The notes beneath the pieces were generated by a model. It saw only the letters and a list, made by a program, of their open reading frames with translations, had not been told where the DNA came from and did no database searches. This document shows positions 1-14,231 of a stretch of 64,000 nucleotides of DNA, one piece after another. The stretch's first letter is position 1; the number at the start of each line of letters is the position of its first letter. This stretch comes from Istiophorus platypterus (taxonomy: Eukaryota; Chordata; Actinopteri; Istiophoriformes; Istiophoridae). The translations under genes were made by a program, and so were the position numbers. The DNA is taken from NCBI GenBank assembly GCA_016859345.1, contig CM029124.1:24263980-24327979 (forward strand). Reading direction: 5' to 3'.

Positions 1-1441
1 CCATAGAGTACCATAGCTATTCCTATGGCTATTAATGTAATAATATTAGTACTTGTAAATCTTACTAATCAATCAGCAATTAATAGATTTGACCAACTTT
101 TAGTAAAGATGAACATTAATAGCTTAATATTTTCAAGGAATAACAGTACGTTTTGTACCTTTCATCAAATAGAGAATCCTTAAAAATGTTTAAGATTTGA
201 CCTCCAGAGGGCCCTATTCTATAACACAAAGTGAAATTGTGCAGACTGATTAGGTCTTGGAAGTGGAGAGGTCAAAAAGAAAGAGCTTTGATTTTAAAAT
301 TCTCTTGATCATCCATTGTCTGCTGAATTCAGATCAGACTGAAATGACAAACTGACAAGTGGAAAAGTCACTTTGAAGAGCAACTGTCAACTGATGACAT
401 GATTGATCACGTCTGAATGTAGTTTTAAACTTCATTCAGATTTTAAAAAAATATCAAATGTTCAAAGACAAATAATCAACTAAAACTACTCTAGCCTTAA
501 TCATACTGTTTATTTTTTAAATTACCAATATCATTATGCCAAATTCACAGGCTCTACAGCTTTCTTGACCTTTGTCTAACTTTTAAAGTCAAAACAAGTT
601 TTATAAACTTGACTACGCTGATCTGATTTTACTTTTAGCCATTGGATGTATACAGGTGAACAGTCTATATTAGAGCTAGATTTATAATTAATTAAAAACT
701 CAGTAACCAACTGATGATGCAACTATTCTAATGGTTGATTAATCATTTAGGTCAACTTTAAGCAAACATGCCAAAACATCAGTTGTTCCATCTTCACAAA
801 TTTGAATACTGTCTTTTTTGTGGTCTGCCATGGTAACAAACTGTATCACTTTGGATTTTAGACTGTTGGTTGGACTAAACAAGACATTTGAAGACATCAT
901 TTTGAGTTTTGAGGAATTGTGGACATTGTTTACTTGCTTTGGACATACTCTAAATAATTGATTGATTTAATTGAGTAAATAACCAACAGATAGATTAATT
1001 TGAAAATGTACTGTGTATTGCCAGTCGTCGGGACTATTTGAGTAAAAAGTACTGACAGTGGGGTCTGTTCTTCTCTTCTGTTTTCAGTATGTGTTCAACC
1101 TCTTCTTGATGAATATAGTGTAACAGCGTCCGCACCTGTATTTCTCCTGATTCTTTGTCTATGTAGTTGTTAACTGAAATCGATAGAAATACTGTGTCTC
1201 TTCGTTGCCTCACTGACACTATGAGATAAGTCTGAATAATGATCAGTTTAATGGTGTCCTGCATACTGTGTGGAAGAATTAAAGTAGTGCATAACAATAC
1301 AGGGGGTCCCGCAGGTTCCATGGGTCTGAATGCTGTATAGCATCAGGCAGATATACATCATTACAAGGAGTGAGCAAGAAAATATGTTTCTTTGTCATTT
1401 GGGTGAAGTAGTCCCTTAACATGCAGTGTAGAGGAACTTGC
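1..1441. other. SLC2A intron 10, partial
   Basis: No exon-like segment was found on either strand. By position this is the start of the intron after exon 10 on the minus strand. It is AT-rich, without recognisable mobile elements. Confidence 0.6.
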
Positions 1442-1517
1442 CTGGACCAATACAGAAGCCAGCGATGATGCCAACTACACAGCAGACACTGATGTAGCGC
1501 ATGAATGATAAGTGAAC
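1442..1517 (-). CDS. slc2a11/15-like: SLC2A exon 10 (residues 371-396, TM9-TM10)
   Basis: The 76-bp exon matches the family length and reads VHLSFMRYISVCC, ending GFCIGP plus one base. The acceptor is ctgcag. The donor is CAG followed by GCAAGT, a GC-type 5' splice site. The next exon (expected to continue GIPF... into TM10) was not found between bases 1 and 1441. Confidence 0.92.
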
Positions 1518-2792
1518 CTGCAGGGAGACGAAACAGCACAGCATGAACGAGTCAGTTTGATCACACTGAGTTATTTACTTTTCCAACACTGCTTCATATC
1601 ATCATAGCCCACTGCTCCATGTCACCGCATGTAAATCACTATTCCACAGGACAAGTAGGAATACGGTGTTTTTTGCCAAGTGAAAGTAAACCAGGCACAG
1701 CTGATCTTCCCCATATTCATTCTACCGTTGAACATGTTTAGATGTGTGTGTTTTTTTTAGCTTTCCCTCTGCTTACTTTATCTCCATCCTCACTTCCATT
1801 TGTCCAACCAGGAAGCAACTTGTAGAAAGTGAGGATAGGAAGGGAAGAAAGTGACTGATAGAAGAAGAGACAGGTAATAAGTCAGCCTGAGACCCTTATG
1901 TGTGGAGTTACTGTGTTTCACATCAGCTTGGGTTTCTTCTATCAGTACATGCAGGTTAGGACCAGTGGATACTTGACTGCCTGTGGCTGTGTTTGCTTCT
2001 CAACAGTGTTCCAACTAGAAACAGCACTATGTTCACAAACAGAGAGGTGTATGTTGGTGTGGGTGTGTTGCTGCAGGGAACCAGTGAGAAGATGAAATAT
2101 TTTTTATAGTATTTATTTTGGGTCTGGTGGTGGATAAAATACAATTAAATACAATAAAGGAAAACTTGTAGTGTCCACACATTGGGTTAAAGCTTCCACA
2201 GCTTCTCTGGACTGAAAAATGCAACATTTCAGGAACAGAAAACATGTGCAATCCTGTAGCTGCTTAACTGTTAAAAACAAGGAGAAGAGACCAAAAAGAG
2301 GACAAAACTCTACTTTTATTTCTTTAAATGTGAAAGTTCATTTCATAAAGTTACTATTCACTGTTGTTGCTGCCAATGTGGATATTCAACATTAAAAACA
2401 CCAGTAGTTCAGAACAGGGCTTATGTAGTCTCGACATGAGTGTGCAATGGGAGTGTACCTCTGCTTCATCCTTTTCCAGCAGTACAGCTGCTACAGTCAC
2501 TTCTGTCAAATATGCCATAGATCTGAACAGGCAGTTCTGAGGTGTCTCTTAAAAAGTCACATACAGCCGTAAGGACAACTGTGGACCTCAGGTTGACTGG
2601 GACTGTAACTGCTAGAAATAATCATATATCATCTTCTCATGGTGTTTCTGTAAACTCACACAGGGAGAAGAAGCAGCTGACTGAACAGTTCCTGAGGTAG
2701 GAGCTTGATTACTGTCTTTTTGCCTGTCACACACATCTCCCTGTACTTGAATGGTTTGGATCACAAGGCTTTTAGAAAAATACTCACACACA

Positions 2793-2827
<35 letters not shown>

Positions 2828-5800
2828 GTAAAATGAGTGCCAGTGTGATTCCTGCACTGCAGATGCCCATCATTGCAAATCCCCCGATCATGAGAGGCCT
2901 CCTGCCCAGCTTCTCTATGGTGAAACACTACAGGAGGAGACACAGGGTTGTTATGTGAACAGATGCAAGATCAAAGACCTCAGTGAGCTGTCGTGCATCC
3001 AAGGGAACAACTCAACATTTTGGAAACACACTTATCTGTTTTCTTTACAAGAATGAAATGTTCAGATGATATCAATCTGTGTGTTAGGCACAGGGCTGGA
3101 GCCGGGATGTTGTTAGTCTAGCTTAGCATAAAAACTGGAAGCAGAGAAAAAAAGCCAACTTGGTTCTGTCTAAAGTTCAGAAAATTACCTACTGATGCCT
3201 CTTAAGCTCACTGATGAACATGTTGTCTCCATTTCTTTAACATACAGAACCATAAAACATATAGTGTGTTTTAAGGGGAGTTTATATTGATATTTGAACT
3301 TTGGAGAAAGCCAGGCTAGCTGTTCTCCATGCTTCCAATCTTTATGCTAAGATAGGCTAATCTTGTCCTGAGTCCAACTCTGTATCACACTGAAATGAGA
3401 GTGAGATCCATCTTCTTATTTTAACTTACTGTATCTCAAAACAATCAATTATAAAAGGCATGTTAGGCACAACACAAATAGCTACACTAGATAAAGTATA
3501 ATTGCAACTCTTTAATTTGTAAGTTTACCCCAATGAGTCCAGCGATGATCTCTATAATTCCTGTTCCTGCTGTGGTATATTGGATCTCTGGAGCTGGGAT
3601 ACCCGCATTTTCAAAGATGTCATTTGTATAGAACCAGATCTGTGGTGGAAAAATAAGCACTTAAAGATAAGTTAGGTGAATCACATTTTCTCAGTCCTGC
3701 TGATCTGAGTTCAGATATACTTTGACTTCTAAAACCTTTCTTAGTCTCCTATATTATGATGTCATGACTAAATACTAGTATCGCACTCTGCAGTTAATGG
3801 AGGCTGTTTTAATTAACCTAGTAACAGGCTGCAAACCACAGTCAAAAGGACCCTGCTTAGTGCATCGTGTGCCCATCAGCCACACTTTTGAAATTTATTC
3901 TGCTAGCTCTTCTGGTGCACCTGTGGTGCACTTGTATATAGGGTGTGATCAGAGATAATGCATTATCATACATTACAGGTTAGCATGTTAGAGTCTGTGA
4001 CAATCATTGCCAATCACCAAGGTTGCCAAGGTTCCTGCCTTAAGGTCCCTAAGTGTGGACATGTACGAATTCAATGGGATTAAATTATCTTTGAAAAAAT
4101 TTTGTTTGTAGAAAAATCTGACAGTCCCATTGAAAATTGGTAAAGTCTCTATCTCGTTACATTCCATTCATCTTATTGTTCGTGGGTCACATTGGAAACC
4201 AAGTCATCAAATTTAAAAATGAATAAATCCTATACATATGGACTTTTAAAATCCCATGAATGGGCACTTGTGCTTCCTATAAATCACTGCTGCCTTCAGC
4301 GATGACCTCATGTTCCACTAATGAGTGTCATTGAGAAGGTCAACCCATAAAATCATCACAAATTTTTCAGCAATCTCACCTTTCATCCTACTCTCCATTC
4401 ACACAGCCACTTATCTTACAGTCTTGACTGACCCTTTATTGACCTTTTTGGTGAAGGAAGATGTCAGATTATTGGAATAATGATACCTTTTCAAGGAACC
4501 TTTATCCTCACCAACCAAATGTCTACCATCACTATAACTAGCCAATTACAGTAATACTGAGGGAACTAGCACTTCTGCTGACAATCCCATGCATCCTTCT
4601 GACAAAAAGTCCTCCGTGTCCAAATCATGAAAGTACTGTTCACTGACTTTGGAAGTCAGTGTGGTGTGTTACATTTCATAAAGTGAAAGCAAATGAAATT
4701 AAATCTGTTCAGTGAGGTGGGAGAACAACATCACAACATAGACACATTTTATCATTTTCTGTTGGCTAAAATAGAACACTATCAAGTTTTGTATATGGAC
4801 TTGAGATACAGTTGGCCACAGTGGCCACAGTTGGTTGAAAACCAACTCCAGAACACAAAAGCTCAACATAACGAAATGAAGATGCAGAACTTTAGGACCA
4901 GCAGGTTGCACAGGTGGCACAGCATTGCCATAGAGACACAGCAGACATTTGCTCACATTCAGTTCTATTCAAATTGACACTTTAAGGGGAGCAGCACAGG
5001 GCAAGGGGGGAGTTTACTGGAGATGGCAGACAGTGATGTTTGGAAGAGCAGGTAGAGAAATACTTCAACACACATAACTAGCAGTAACTCTTTCTCACTC
5101 AGTAATAGTCTGTCTTGCAAAACTATCAGTTTCACTTGGGGACTAAAGATCATCTTAGACATCTGCCACATCAAAGTCACCATTACTGCCATCCTCATCT
5201 TCATCATCACAACAATGTACTCAAGAACATTCTTAACATAGCCTTGATGTTTGTCTCTGTCACTTTCATCATTGTTATCACTGTTACCACCAATATCATC
5301 TTTATCATAATCATAATCATTATCACATCAGTAATAATTGGGATCAAACTTTGGCTTCCTCCTCCTCTTCCTCATTAATCTCATCATCATAACTGTTATT
5401 CTCATAATCCTCATTATCAACATCATCTTCATCATCAATACCATTCACATCCTAATTATTGTCATCATCATTCTCGTCGTCATCATCTGTATAACCATCC
5501 TCATTATCCTCATTATCCTCCTCATCATCATTCACATCCTCATCCTCATCAAACATAAGTAGTATATCACCTCATTCACTGCCATCATCACTGTAATCAC
5601 TATCATTATCATGGTTGTTGTAGTCATTGTCAAGCACAATAATTATTTTTACTATCATCCCTGTTATCACTGGCAGCTTCATCATAATAGTCCTCCTGAA
5701 TAATTTAATTTTCTAATGAAATTATTTACACTGTCATATATTGTCCTTCTAGTATCGGTGTTTTCATCATTACCAGTATCTTTATAACTGTCCTCATCCT

Positions 5801-8800
5801 CAGTACTGCTCTCACTATGTGCATGTTTCACCACTGCTCCATTGTTGTGTGCAGAGCTAATTAGCAGCTAAAAATACAGCCCAGAAAAGGCCATGCTAAT
5901 GAGCTCAGCTCAACAACTTACATTGTGCACCTTGGTAATCATTTGAATAATTAATTAATCTCCAGGGAATAATTCAATAAAGGGACTTTGGTCAGTTGTG
6001 TTGTCAGAAAAATTATGACACCAGCTTTTGGCTTTATTCACTAGACCACACAAGGTCTATAAAGCAATGAGGGTTTTCATCTCAGTGTCTTTGTCTAATA
6101 AGCTGGATTGGATGGGGCAGCCGTAGGAACAGTGGTTGTGGACAAGGAGGACAAAGAGGGTGAAAAGGCAAAAGGAGAACAAGGGGAAATTAAACGTTCA
6201 TAAGGGAGATGTGCAAGTGAAAAGAGCCTGATCTGAGTGTGAGTGGGAGTTTTTGCCAATTTGTGCTGCTCGTCACTGTAGCATGAAGACTCAATTTACC
6301 AGACACCATTTGGCAGCAAACAGCTCATAGTAAACATGCACAAAAAGGAGACCATATAGAGACCAAATATGCCTGTTAATGCCCTATGAAGCAAAAACAT
6401 GCTAAACCTTGAAATAGCTTCTGGACTATAACAATCCGTTGCACAACTGGAATATTTTGGCACCATTTGGGGAAATATCAGTATAACTAGAGGTAAAGTA
6501 TGTAACATTAATAATTGTTTTGGTGGAAGTGTGGTCAGGATAGTCGTAGTCACATGAGTAGAGTAGACCCAAGTCTTAAATCTGCTGAATTTAGACTTGG
6601 CATGACAAAGTCAATAATAAAGAGAAACTCACTTCTGTTTGACAAGACTTCTGTGGGATGATTCAGTTCTTCAGGGATCAGCAGCATTGCATTAGTAGGC
6701 AGACAAAAGGTCATACTTCAAATTTAAATGAGAACATGGACAGCAGCATGTAAAGCATGCAGCTCAAAGCTTACAGATGGAGACGCAAAGACCTCAAACT
6801 ATTTCGACATTCGAGGCTTCACAAAGAATGGTAAATTAAGGTTAGTGTTGATGGCCAGCTATGGCTTAATTGACTTCCACTACAGGCTAACATTTCTTAC
6901 TTAACCTTGCAAACATGAAATCAATTAGTCCTTCAGTCCAAATCTTATCAACATGTTGTCTTTGACAATCAATTAACCTAATGTTACCAATGTTCCTGTT
7001 TAAGTTTGTTGTAATGGAAATGAAGTTAACTCAACATTTACCCTCTACTCTACAGAGCTTTACCTTCTTTTAGTTCATTATGTTGATTTTCAGGCAACAG
7101 CAAGAGGGAACAACAACAAGCAGCTGTGAAAAGCCACTGCATGCTAGCTACTCAACAGCAAACAGAAGAAAGACATAGGTAGTTACTGGCTGGTGAACAT
7201 ATTGGAGCATTTAGCAGCTAAGACCCAGATATTCCCCTAAGAAGTTGATAGAACTAAAAGACAGTGAATATTAAACTTCATCAGGTAGACACAAACAACC
7301 CCACCAAGAGAATCACTTTATCAGGGTAGATGTGTCATATGTCAGATGTATTTTCTCAGCGTGTTTCACTGTCCAAATGGCCAAAAATCAGTTAATCAAG
7401 CCTTATTTATCATTCTGAACACTTCAGATATATCACTAAATGCTAGAGATAGTTTCAAAAAAGACATCAATGCTTATCCTGCATAGATATGGACTGCAAT
7501 TTTCTTATCCTCCCAGAGTCATTTGGAGCTTTGACAATGTAACAGTGTTTGGCAACTTAACAAAATTTCTGCTCAGTCAGAGTTACTGTAGTGAATTGAT
7601 TCCTCTCTCACCCTCTCTCGTCTCTCAGATTCATTTTCTCTGACACTTTGCATTTTTTTGTCTTTTTAAGATCATCATCTGTGAAAGATATTAATTTTAC
7701 CTGTTTGACAGATTTTTACCCTGGTTTATTTCTGCACTAAAGACATTAGGAGATGCTATCAACTCACTTTTAGTCATTAACCTCCTAACCTCCAGGTTGA
7801 ACACTTTTAGGGCTGACTAACTCTGAAACACTCATTATAGACAGACTTGAAAATGCTTGCTAACCTGGCAATGTTAAGGCCACAATCACCAATACTTTAA
7901 CTCTCTTGTTACACAAACTCTATACATTCAAAAAGAATATCTGATGTAATGAACATGTTATTGTCTCATGCTCAAATATAAGGTGACACTGACTGTTTCA
8001 AACCAAGTTTCTGGGAAAAATATATAAATGAATCATATTTGGGACAATACAGTGTGTTTTTAGGGCAGTAGAGAACATCTGGCATAGTATTCTTGGTTAA
8101 TTCAGCTTAAGCGCTGTGCTTAAGTCTTATAAAGTTATGAAAACCTTATCATTGGAAGAGTTCTTACAGCATCGATGCCAGACAGCTGCATGCCGATGTT
8201 GATGACCACCACGCTGAGCACCTGCCAGCGGACTGTGTCGTCCAGCAACAGTTTCCATACTGACAGCGTTTCCATTGATGACAGGGAGCGCTGCTCCTCC
8301 TGCATCTCTTCAATTTCAGCCTGGATGTTACACTTGGCTCTGTACCACTTCAGAGCTGAGAAACAAGGGACAGGGAGCACACTGGTTATGGCACATCAAG
8401 AAAAGATACAACAGCACATCTGAAATTAAAGCTGCACCACTGTAATGTAATGCAACTCCCCATGTTTGTGTGTGTGGGATGGGGCTAAAACACACACACA
8501 CATAGTGGAAAAAAAAACGGGAGAAGAGAGAGAATGCGACTGTTAATTGCAGCTAAAGTAGAGGCAGTAGAGGCTCTCACACTGAGCTGAAATAAAAAGT
8601 GTACATAAAATTGGATAAATAAATAAAGAAAATATTCTGTTTTGTTTTTTTGTTTTTTTCCTTTCGTTTTGGTTTCTTGGAGGGGCAGGGGTCCCCTTTG
8701 CAAGATGGGGTGCCCCCAAAGCCATGGCAGGCGCTAGACAAAACTCAGAGCTGCTGCAGTGCAATGAAAGAATGCTTGTCTCAAAATGCATTACTACTAA

Positions 8801-10262
8801 AGTATGAGAAAGCTTAAAATCCTTTCATTAAGCAAGTTAGTAAGCTAACTTCATTTTCCTACAGTGTTCTCTTCTTCCTGTAAAGCTCCCCCTTGTTAAT
8901 ATGCAGCAGTGCCAGAACACTGACCTGTGATGGTGGCGTGGACGTTGTGTTTCTCAATCAACAGGTACCTGGGGCTCTCTGGGAACCATGGCAAAAGCAT
9001 CAGCTGGATGAATGTGGGCACCACAACCACTGAAAGAAATAGTGGCCAGTGCTCCTCCTATAATAGTTCCAACACAGATAGACTTACACACATGCTGAGA
9101 ATGTTACTCTCACAGGGTTGGTGTGAGTAAAGACAGTAATGCCACCATTTATTAATATAATTTCTGCCAAAAATGATTTGACCAACAACCTCAGGTCTTT
9201 GGGCTCACTAAAGGCAACACTAAGCACATGAATGTTAGTTCCTCAGTCACTTTACCTTGTCTACAAGACTAGTAATTGAAAAACACATTACATTTTCAAG
9301 TATCAAATAAGACATTTTGACTTTGAGGTTCATTAATGAGGCTCATGAATGATTTGTAACACATGTACATGTTGCCTATTGTTAGAAAGCAGTTTTTGAC
9401 TACCTTTCCTAGAAGCTCATGTAGGCCCAGGATTTGGGCAGCAAAGACTCCCGTGCCAATAAAGATACTTGGCACAAGCCCCAGGAAGCCTCGCAGGTTT
9501 TTAGGTGCTATCTCTCCCAGGTACATTGGTACAACGCTTAGAGAGATACCTGCAGTAGAAAAAGAAGAGAAGGAAAAATCTATGGCATTAACGTGCGTCT
9601 TGGTTGAGCCAATCACAAGTGAATAGCTCTGAGTACAGGTACGAATGTATATGAGATGCATTGAGGTCGCATTGAGACCCCTTCACTCAGACAATATTCA
9701 GAAGTGGTCTGGGCTGTACATGGCCACATTCTTTTAGCAATGTGTATGCAAAATAGTCCCAGACCTCAATGAAGGACCGCCTATTCAACTTATGTCCTCT
9801 GTGTAAACATATCTGTTTAGCCATTTGTAAATAAATACAAATTATGCAAATCACATAAGCTAGTTTTATCCATGAAGTCTAAAAATGTTGAAAAGCCCAT
9901 AGAGATATATTATGGGTGTATTAAATGTCTTGGGCGATTTAACCTGTCTGGAGCAGACCAAGGAATAGAGCATTTCAGTGCTGTTTTGATTTCTTCTTCT
10001 TCTTTTAATTTCTGGGAAACTGTGTACCAGAAGAGCAATGCATTTGGAATTTATGTACATTTTTAACTGCATAGGTGAGATCAGATAACAAGTGGTCACT
10101 CAAAACACATAGAGATCCACATTCTAGTGCCAGGTGTGAACTGACATACTTAGAACTGTCAACTTGTGACTGGAAATGCATAGACTTATAAATAAAATGT
10201 ACATGGCCTATTGTATATTGCAATGAATGGGTGCATCTCAGTGTGTACGTCTGCGTGCGTGT

Positions 10263-10302
<40 letters not shown>

Positions 10303-13300
10303 TTACCTGAGTGAATTCCTGTGATGAAGCGGCCAAAGATTACCATCTCAGGTGAACCACATATCCTGCTGAAGCCCATGAGTGAGCCGGCAATGAACAC
10401 CAGCACTGTTGTGTTTACCACTGTGCCTTTCCTGAAAATACACACACACAGACAAACAGCAGGTAAACAATATGAATATACATAAAAGCATATGAGCCAG
10501 AGGTTTATGAAACAAGGACAGCAGCAGTGGCAACCCCCTCCCCTGATATACACAGTCATAACTATAGACATGGTTGCCTGTATAAGTTTGGATTAGTCAT
10601 TAAACGCTATCACAGCTCACATGAGGGGGGGGGGGGTCATAAGCTGTGATTAGCCATAAAACACTGCTGTGTGAAGAAAGTGATCAGGCTGTAAATGAGA
10701 TTATAAATCACCTGCTTTTCATTTGCATTTAAATGTCCACTGAAGTTCTATAAAAAAGTGGAGATCTATGAACATTTCAGCTGACTTGCATTGTAGATAA
10801 AGATTTCTTAAACTTATAGAAAAGTTCTCTGCAACTTGAGGACTAGCGTACTTCTGAAGGGCAGAGGGGACGAAATGATGCTGGTGCACTCTAATGGACA
10901 ACGGGGCATCAGGGAAGGGGAGAGAGGGGTTATCAGCAGCACTGAACACGGAGGACAGAGCTGTGATCTAGTGCTTTTTGTGCCGGTTAAGTGTATGTTT
11001 GCGTTTCTTTTGCTGTCCCCTATTTCCTCATCTTGTGTTTTCTCATTTGTTTCACTTTTGTATATGAAACACAGCATATACTGAAACTTTTCTGATACAG
11101 CGTATCAGTATCAGAATATTTTCAGTATTGTATGTTCTTGATTGTGAGTGTGTGATTGTTTTGTGTGTTCGGGCGTTAGTGGCATTAACAGATACTGCTG
11201 AGTTACTCTTGGGCTGCCGCTAACGACCATCTGCCTTCATGACTGGACAGTCTAGGGGTATATGGTGTCAAAACAGAGCAGAACTAATGTCCATGTACAG
11301 CTCTGCAGGCAACTTTTTCTCCCCAGACACTGCTTCAGATACTTAAAGAGCAACCTTAAGGCTGGATTTATGACTTTAGTTTTCCAGAAAATTATGCTAA
11401 AATTGAACTTAATACTTGGTAGAAAATTCCTGGTAGAAATTATTGGCACCCATAAATTTTTAGTACAGTCTATAGAGTATCATCATGAATTAATGCTATT
11501 TAACCAATTATGTATAATCAAAATATTTTAACAAAATTTCCAACATTACTGAACAATAAAAAACTTATATATAGTGAAATAAAACACAGCGACATAAAAT
11601 GTAGGTTTAGCACAATTAATGATGACTATTTTGATTAATTAAAATTATTTTCTTAAAGATGGAAAAAAAAACAAATAAAATGCAAATGTGCTTAATTTTC
11701 AGTGTTCACATTACCTGAATTAAGCAATGAAAGACACTAAACCAAGTAGGGCTCCATGGACAAAGGCCAAGGACACATGACTATTGAAGGAAAGGCACAA
11801 AAAGGCTAATGATGAAGAATAATGTTTGCAATAAAGCCTACTGGGATGTTGTTCTATGGGCAGATGAAACTAAAGTAGAACTCTCTGAGCGTTTAGTGCT
11901 TCAGTTTGTTGATAGACAATGAAATGAAGCGCATAAGGAAAACAACACCCTACCTACAGTAAAACACGGTGGAGGTTCTATTATGTTGTGAGGCTGCTTT
12001 GCTTCTTCTGGTATTGGAGGCATTGAACATATCAAAAGGATGATGAAATCAGACGATTACCAAGGCATATATCAAGATGTTCTAAATTCTGTACTTATAG
12101 CACCTTTCATTCAGGAAATGCAGCTCAAACCTCTTTACAATAATGATATTCTATTAATAAGAAGAGGGACAAAATACAAGTGATAATCTCAAACGAATGA
12201 AAATAAAGTTAAGAAAAAATCAGTGTTCATTGATCACAGTGTTCTGGAGGGCAAGTGGGTATCAAGTGAATTGATGATATAGTTTGGTCCTTGTCTGTTT
12301 AAGCCTTTGTATATAAGTAACGGGACCTTAAAGTCAGATCTGAATTTTATAAGAAGCTAGTGCTGAGCAGCTAACACTGGGGTAATTTGTTTTCTCCCCT
12401 TGTTTCTGGTTAATAGCTTATCTGCAGAGTTTGGGAGTAGCTGAAGTCTCTCAGTGGCTTTTTTGGGAGGCCAGTAAAAATTGCATTACAGTCATCTACC
12501 TGGCTTGAGGTGAATACATGAATTAGTTTCTAAGTGTCTTTTTGATTTATGAATCGATGCACTTTTGTGATCTTTTTAAGGTGGAAAATTTGTTTTTGTC
12601 ACCTTGTTGTTGTGGGACCTGAAGCTTAGATCTGAATCTAAGATAATGCCAAGACTTGTTACCTCAGACTTAATTCAGGGAGTTAATTACCTTAGATTAT
12701 TAAACTGTATTTCTCTTTTTGCTTCTGGGTCAACCAGAGGGACGTCAGTTTTGTCTTCATTTAATTTTAAGAAGTTATCGCTCACCCATTTATTTATTGC
12801 TAATAAACAGATGTTGATTACCTTAATAGCTGCAGCATCATTTGGTTCTGTAGACATGTACAGTTGTGTGTCATCTGCGTAACTGTGGAAACACTTCTCT
12901 GATGTTATGACCAGGTGGTAGTATGTATAGTGAGAACAGTAATGAAACATGGCAGCTCCCCTGTGGGACCCCATAGCTAGTGCCTCAGATGTTCCTCAGA
13001 CACATGATCACCAAGACTGACATAAAACTTTCTCCCTTTAATGTAAGTTTTGAACCAGTTCAGCATGCAGTCAGAAAGACCATGCCACTTTTCCAGAGGA
13101 TTAATTAGGACACCATGGTTGACCCTATCAAACACTGCTCTGTCTGAAAGGATAAGAAGTGTGACCTTATTCTCATCGTAGTTCAGCCTGAAGTGACTGG
13201 TTATCTTTGTGAGAGCAGTTTCAGTGCTTTGGCATGCTCTAAAGCCTGAAGGAAACTCCTCCGGAATTTGGATTTCTTTGAGAAAGGAATTTATTTGCAC

Positions 13301-14110
13301 TGAAACTGTCTTTCCAAGTATCTTGCTAATATATGGAGGGTTGGATATTAGTCAATAGTTAGAACTATGCATTCCCTTGTAGCTCTAGTTAAGGTTATCC
13401 CAGCATCAAAGAGTACACAGTGATGGTCAAAAAGAGGTAGTTCAGTCACTGAAACCCAAGTGTTATATCTAAGTCTAGAGTATTGCCATGTTGGTGAGTC
13501 AAACCATTATATATTGAGTTAGTGCAAAACTATTTAGTGAATTTATGAGTTTTATTGTTTTAGGGTCATTTCTTTTATTAGAGAGGATATTCAGATCACC
13601 TTATCATAGCTGGTATCACAGCGTGAGATCAGCACAGAGGACTCCTGTATAAGCATTGGTGAGTGTTTCAGTGGCCTGTACAATGTACAATGAGTACTGA
13701 TTCTGCTTTGAGTTCAATAGCAAGATATTCCACTGATGTATATTCACCCAGTTCAGTGACTTTAAATATAAGCTGTGAGGAGAAGATAGCTACGCCCCCA
13801 ACCCCATCCCCTTCTGTTTTGTCTGGCTGATTGATAAAAACTATAATTTGGACAGGCCTCAAGCATTGTTGCTGTACCAGTGATGTTATTGAGCCAAGTG
13901 TCAACTGCAGTGTAGGTATTTTCTTCTATCAGATCATGAACCAAAATTTTTGTACATTGACATTTAGGAGAGCTAATTTCACCATCAGGATAGGAGACTG
14001 GTTTGGGTGAAACTGACAACTTAAAGATTACTAACACAGGTTCCTTGAAGGTCTGTGCTTAGAACAATGTGTATCACCATGCCACTGGCTGTTAAAGATT
14101 GCTGATATGT

Positions 14111-14149
<39 letters not shown>

Positions 14150-14152
14150 TTT

Positions 14153-14231
<79 letters not shown>

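Noticed and set aside
1034..1321. 95-codon minus frame as the missing last transporter exon
   Set aside because: It contains none of the expected TM10-12 motifs (GIPF, WLSNF, PETK) and no matching splice frame.
4641..4661. Perfect 9-bp stem with 3-base loop as a microRNA-like hairpin
   Set aside because: The stem is too short and the loop too small for a precursor.
5115..5562. Hydrophobic Ile/Leu-rich frames resembling membrane proteins
   Set aside because: They come from the degenerate ATC repeat, with no initiation context or homology.
9020..9030. Internal tttcag as alternative acceptor for exon 6
   Set aside because: Using it would remove the conserved EEHWPLFLS segment that follows LLGK in the family, and the upstream ttatag gives the full frame.
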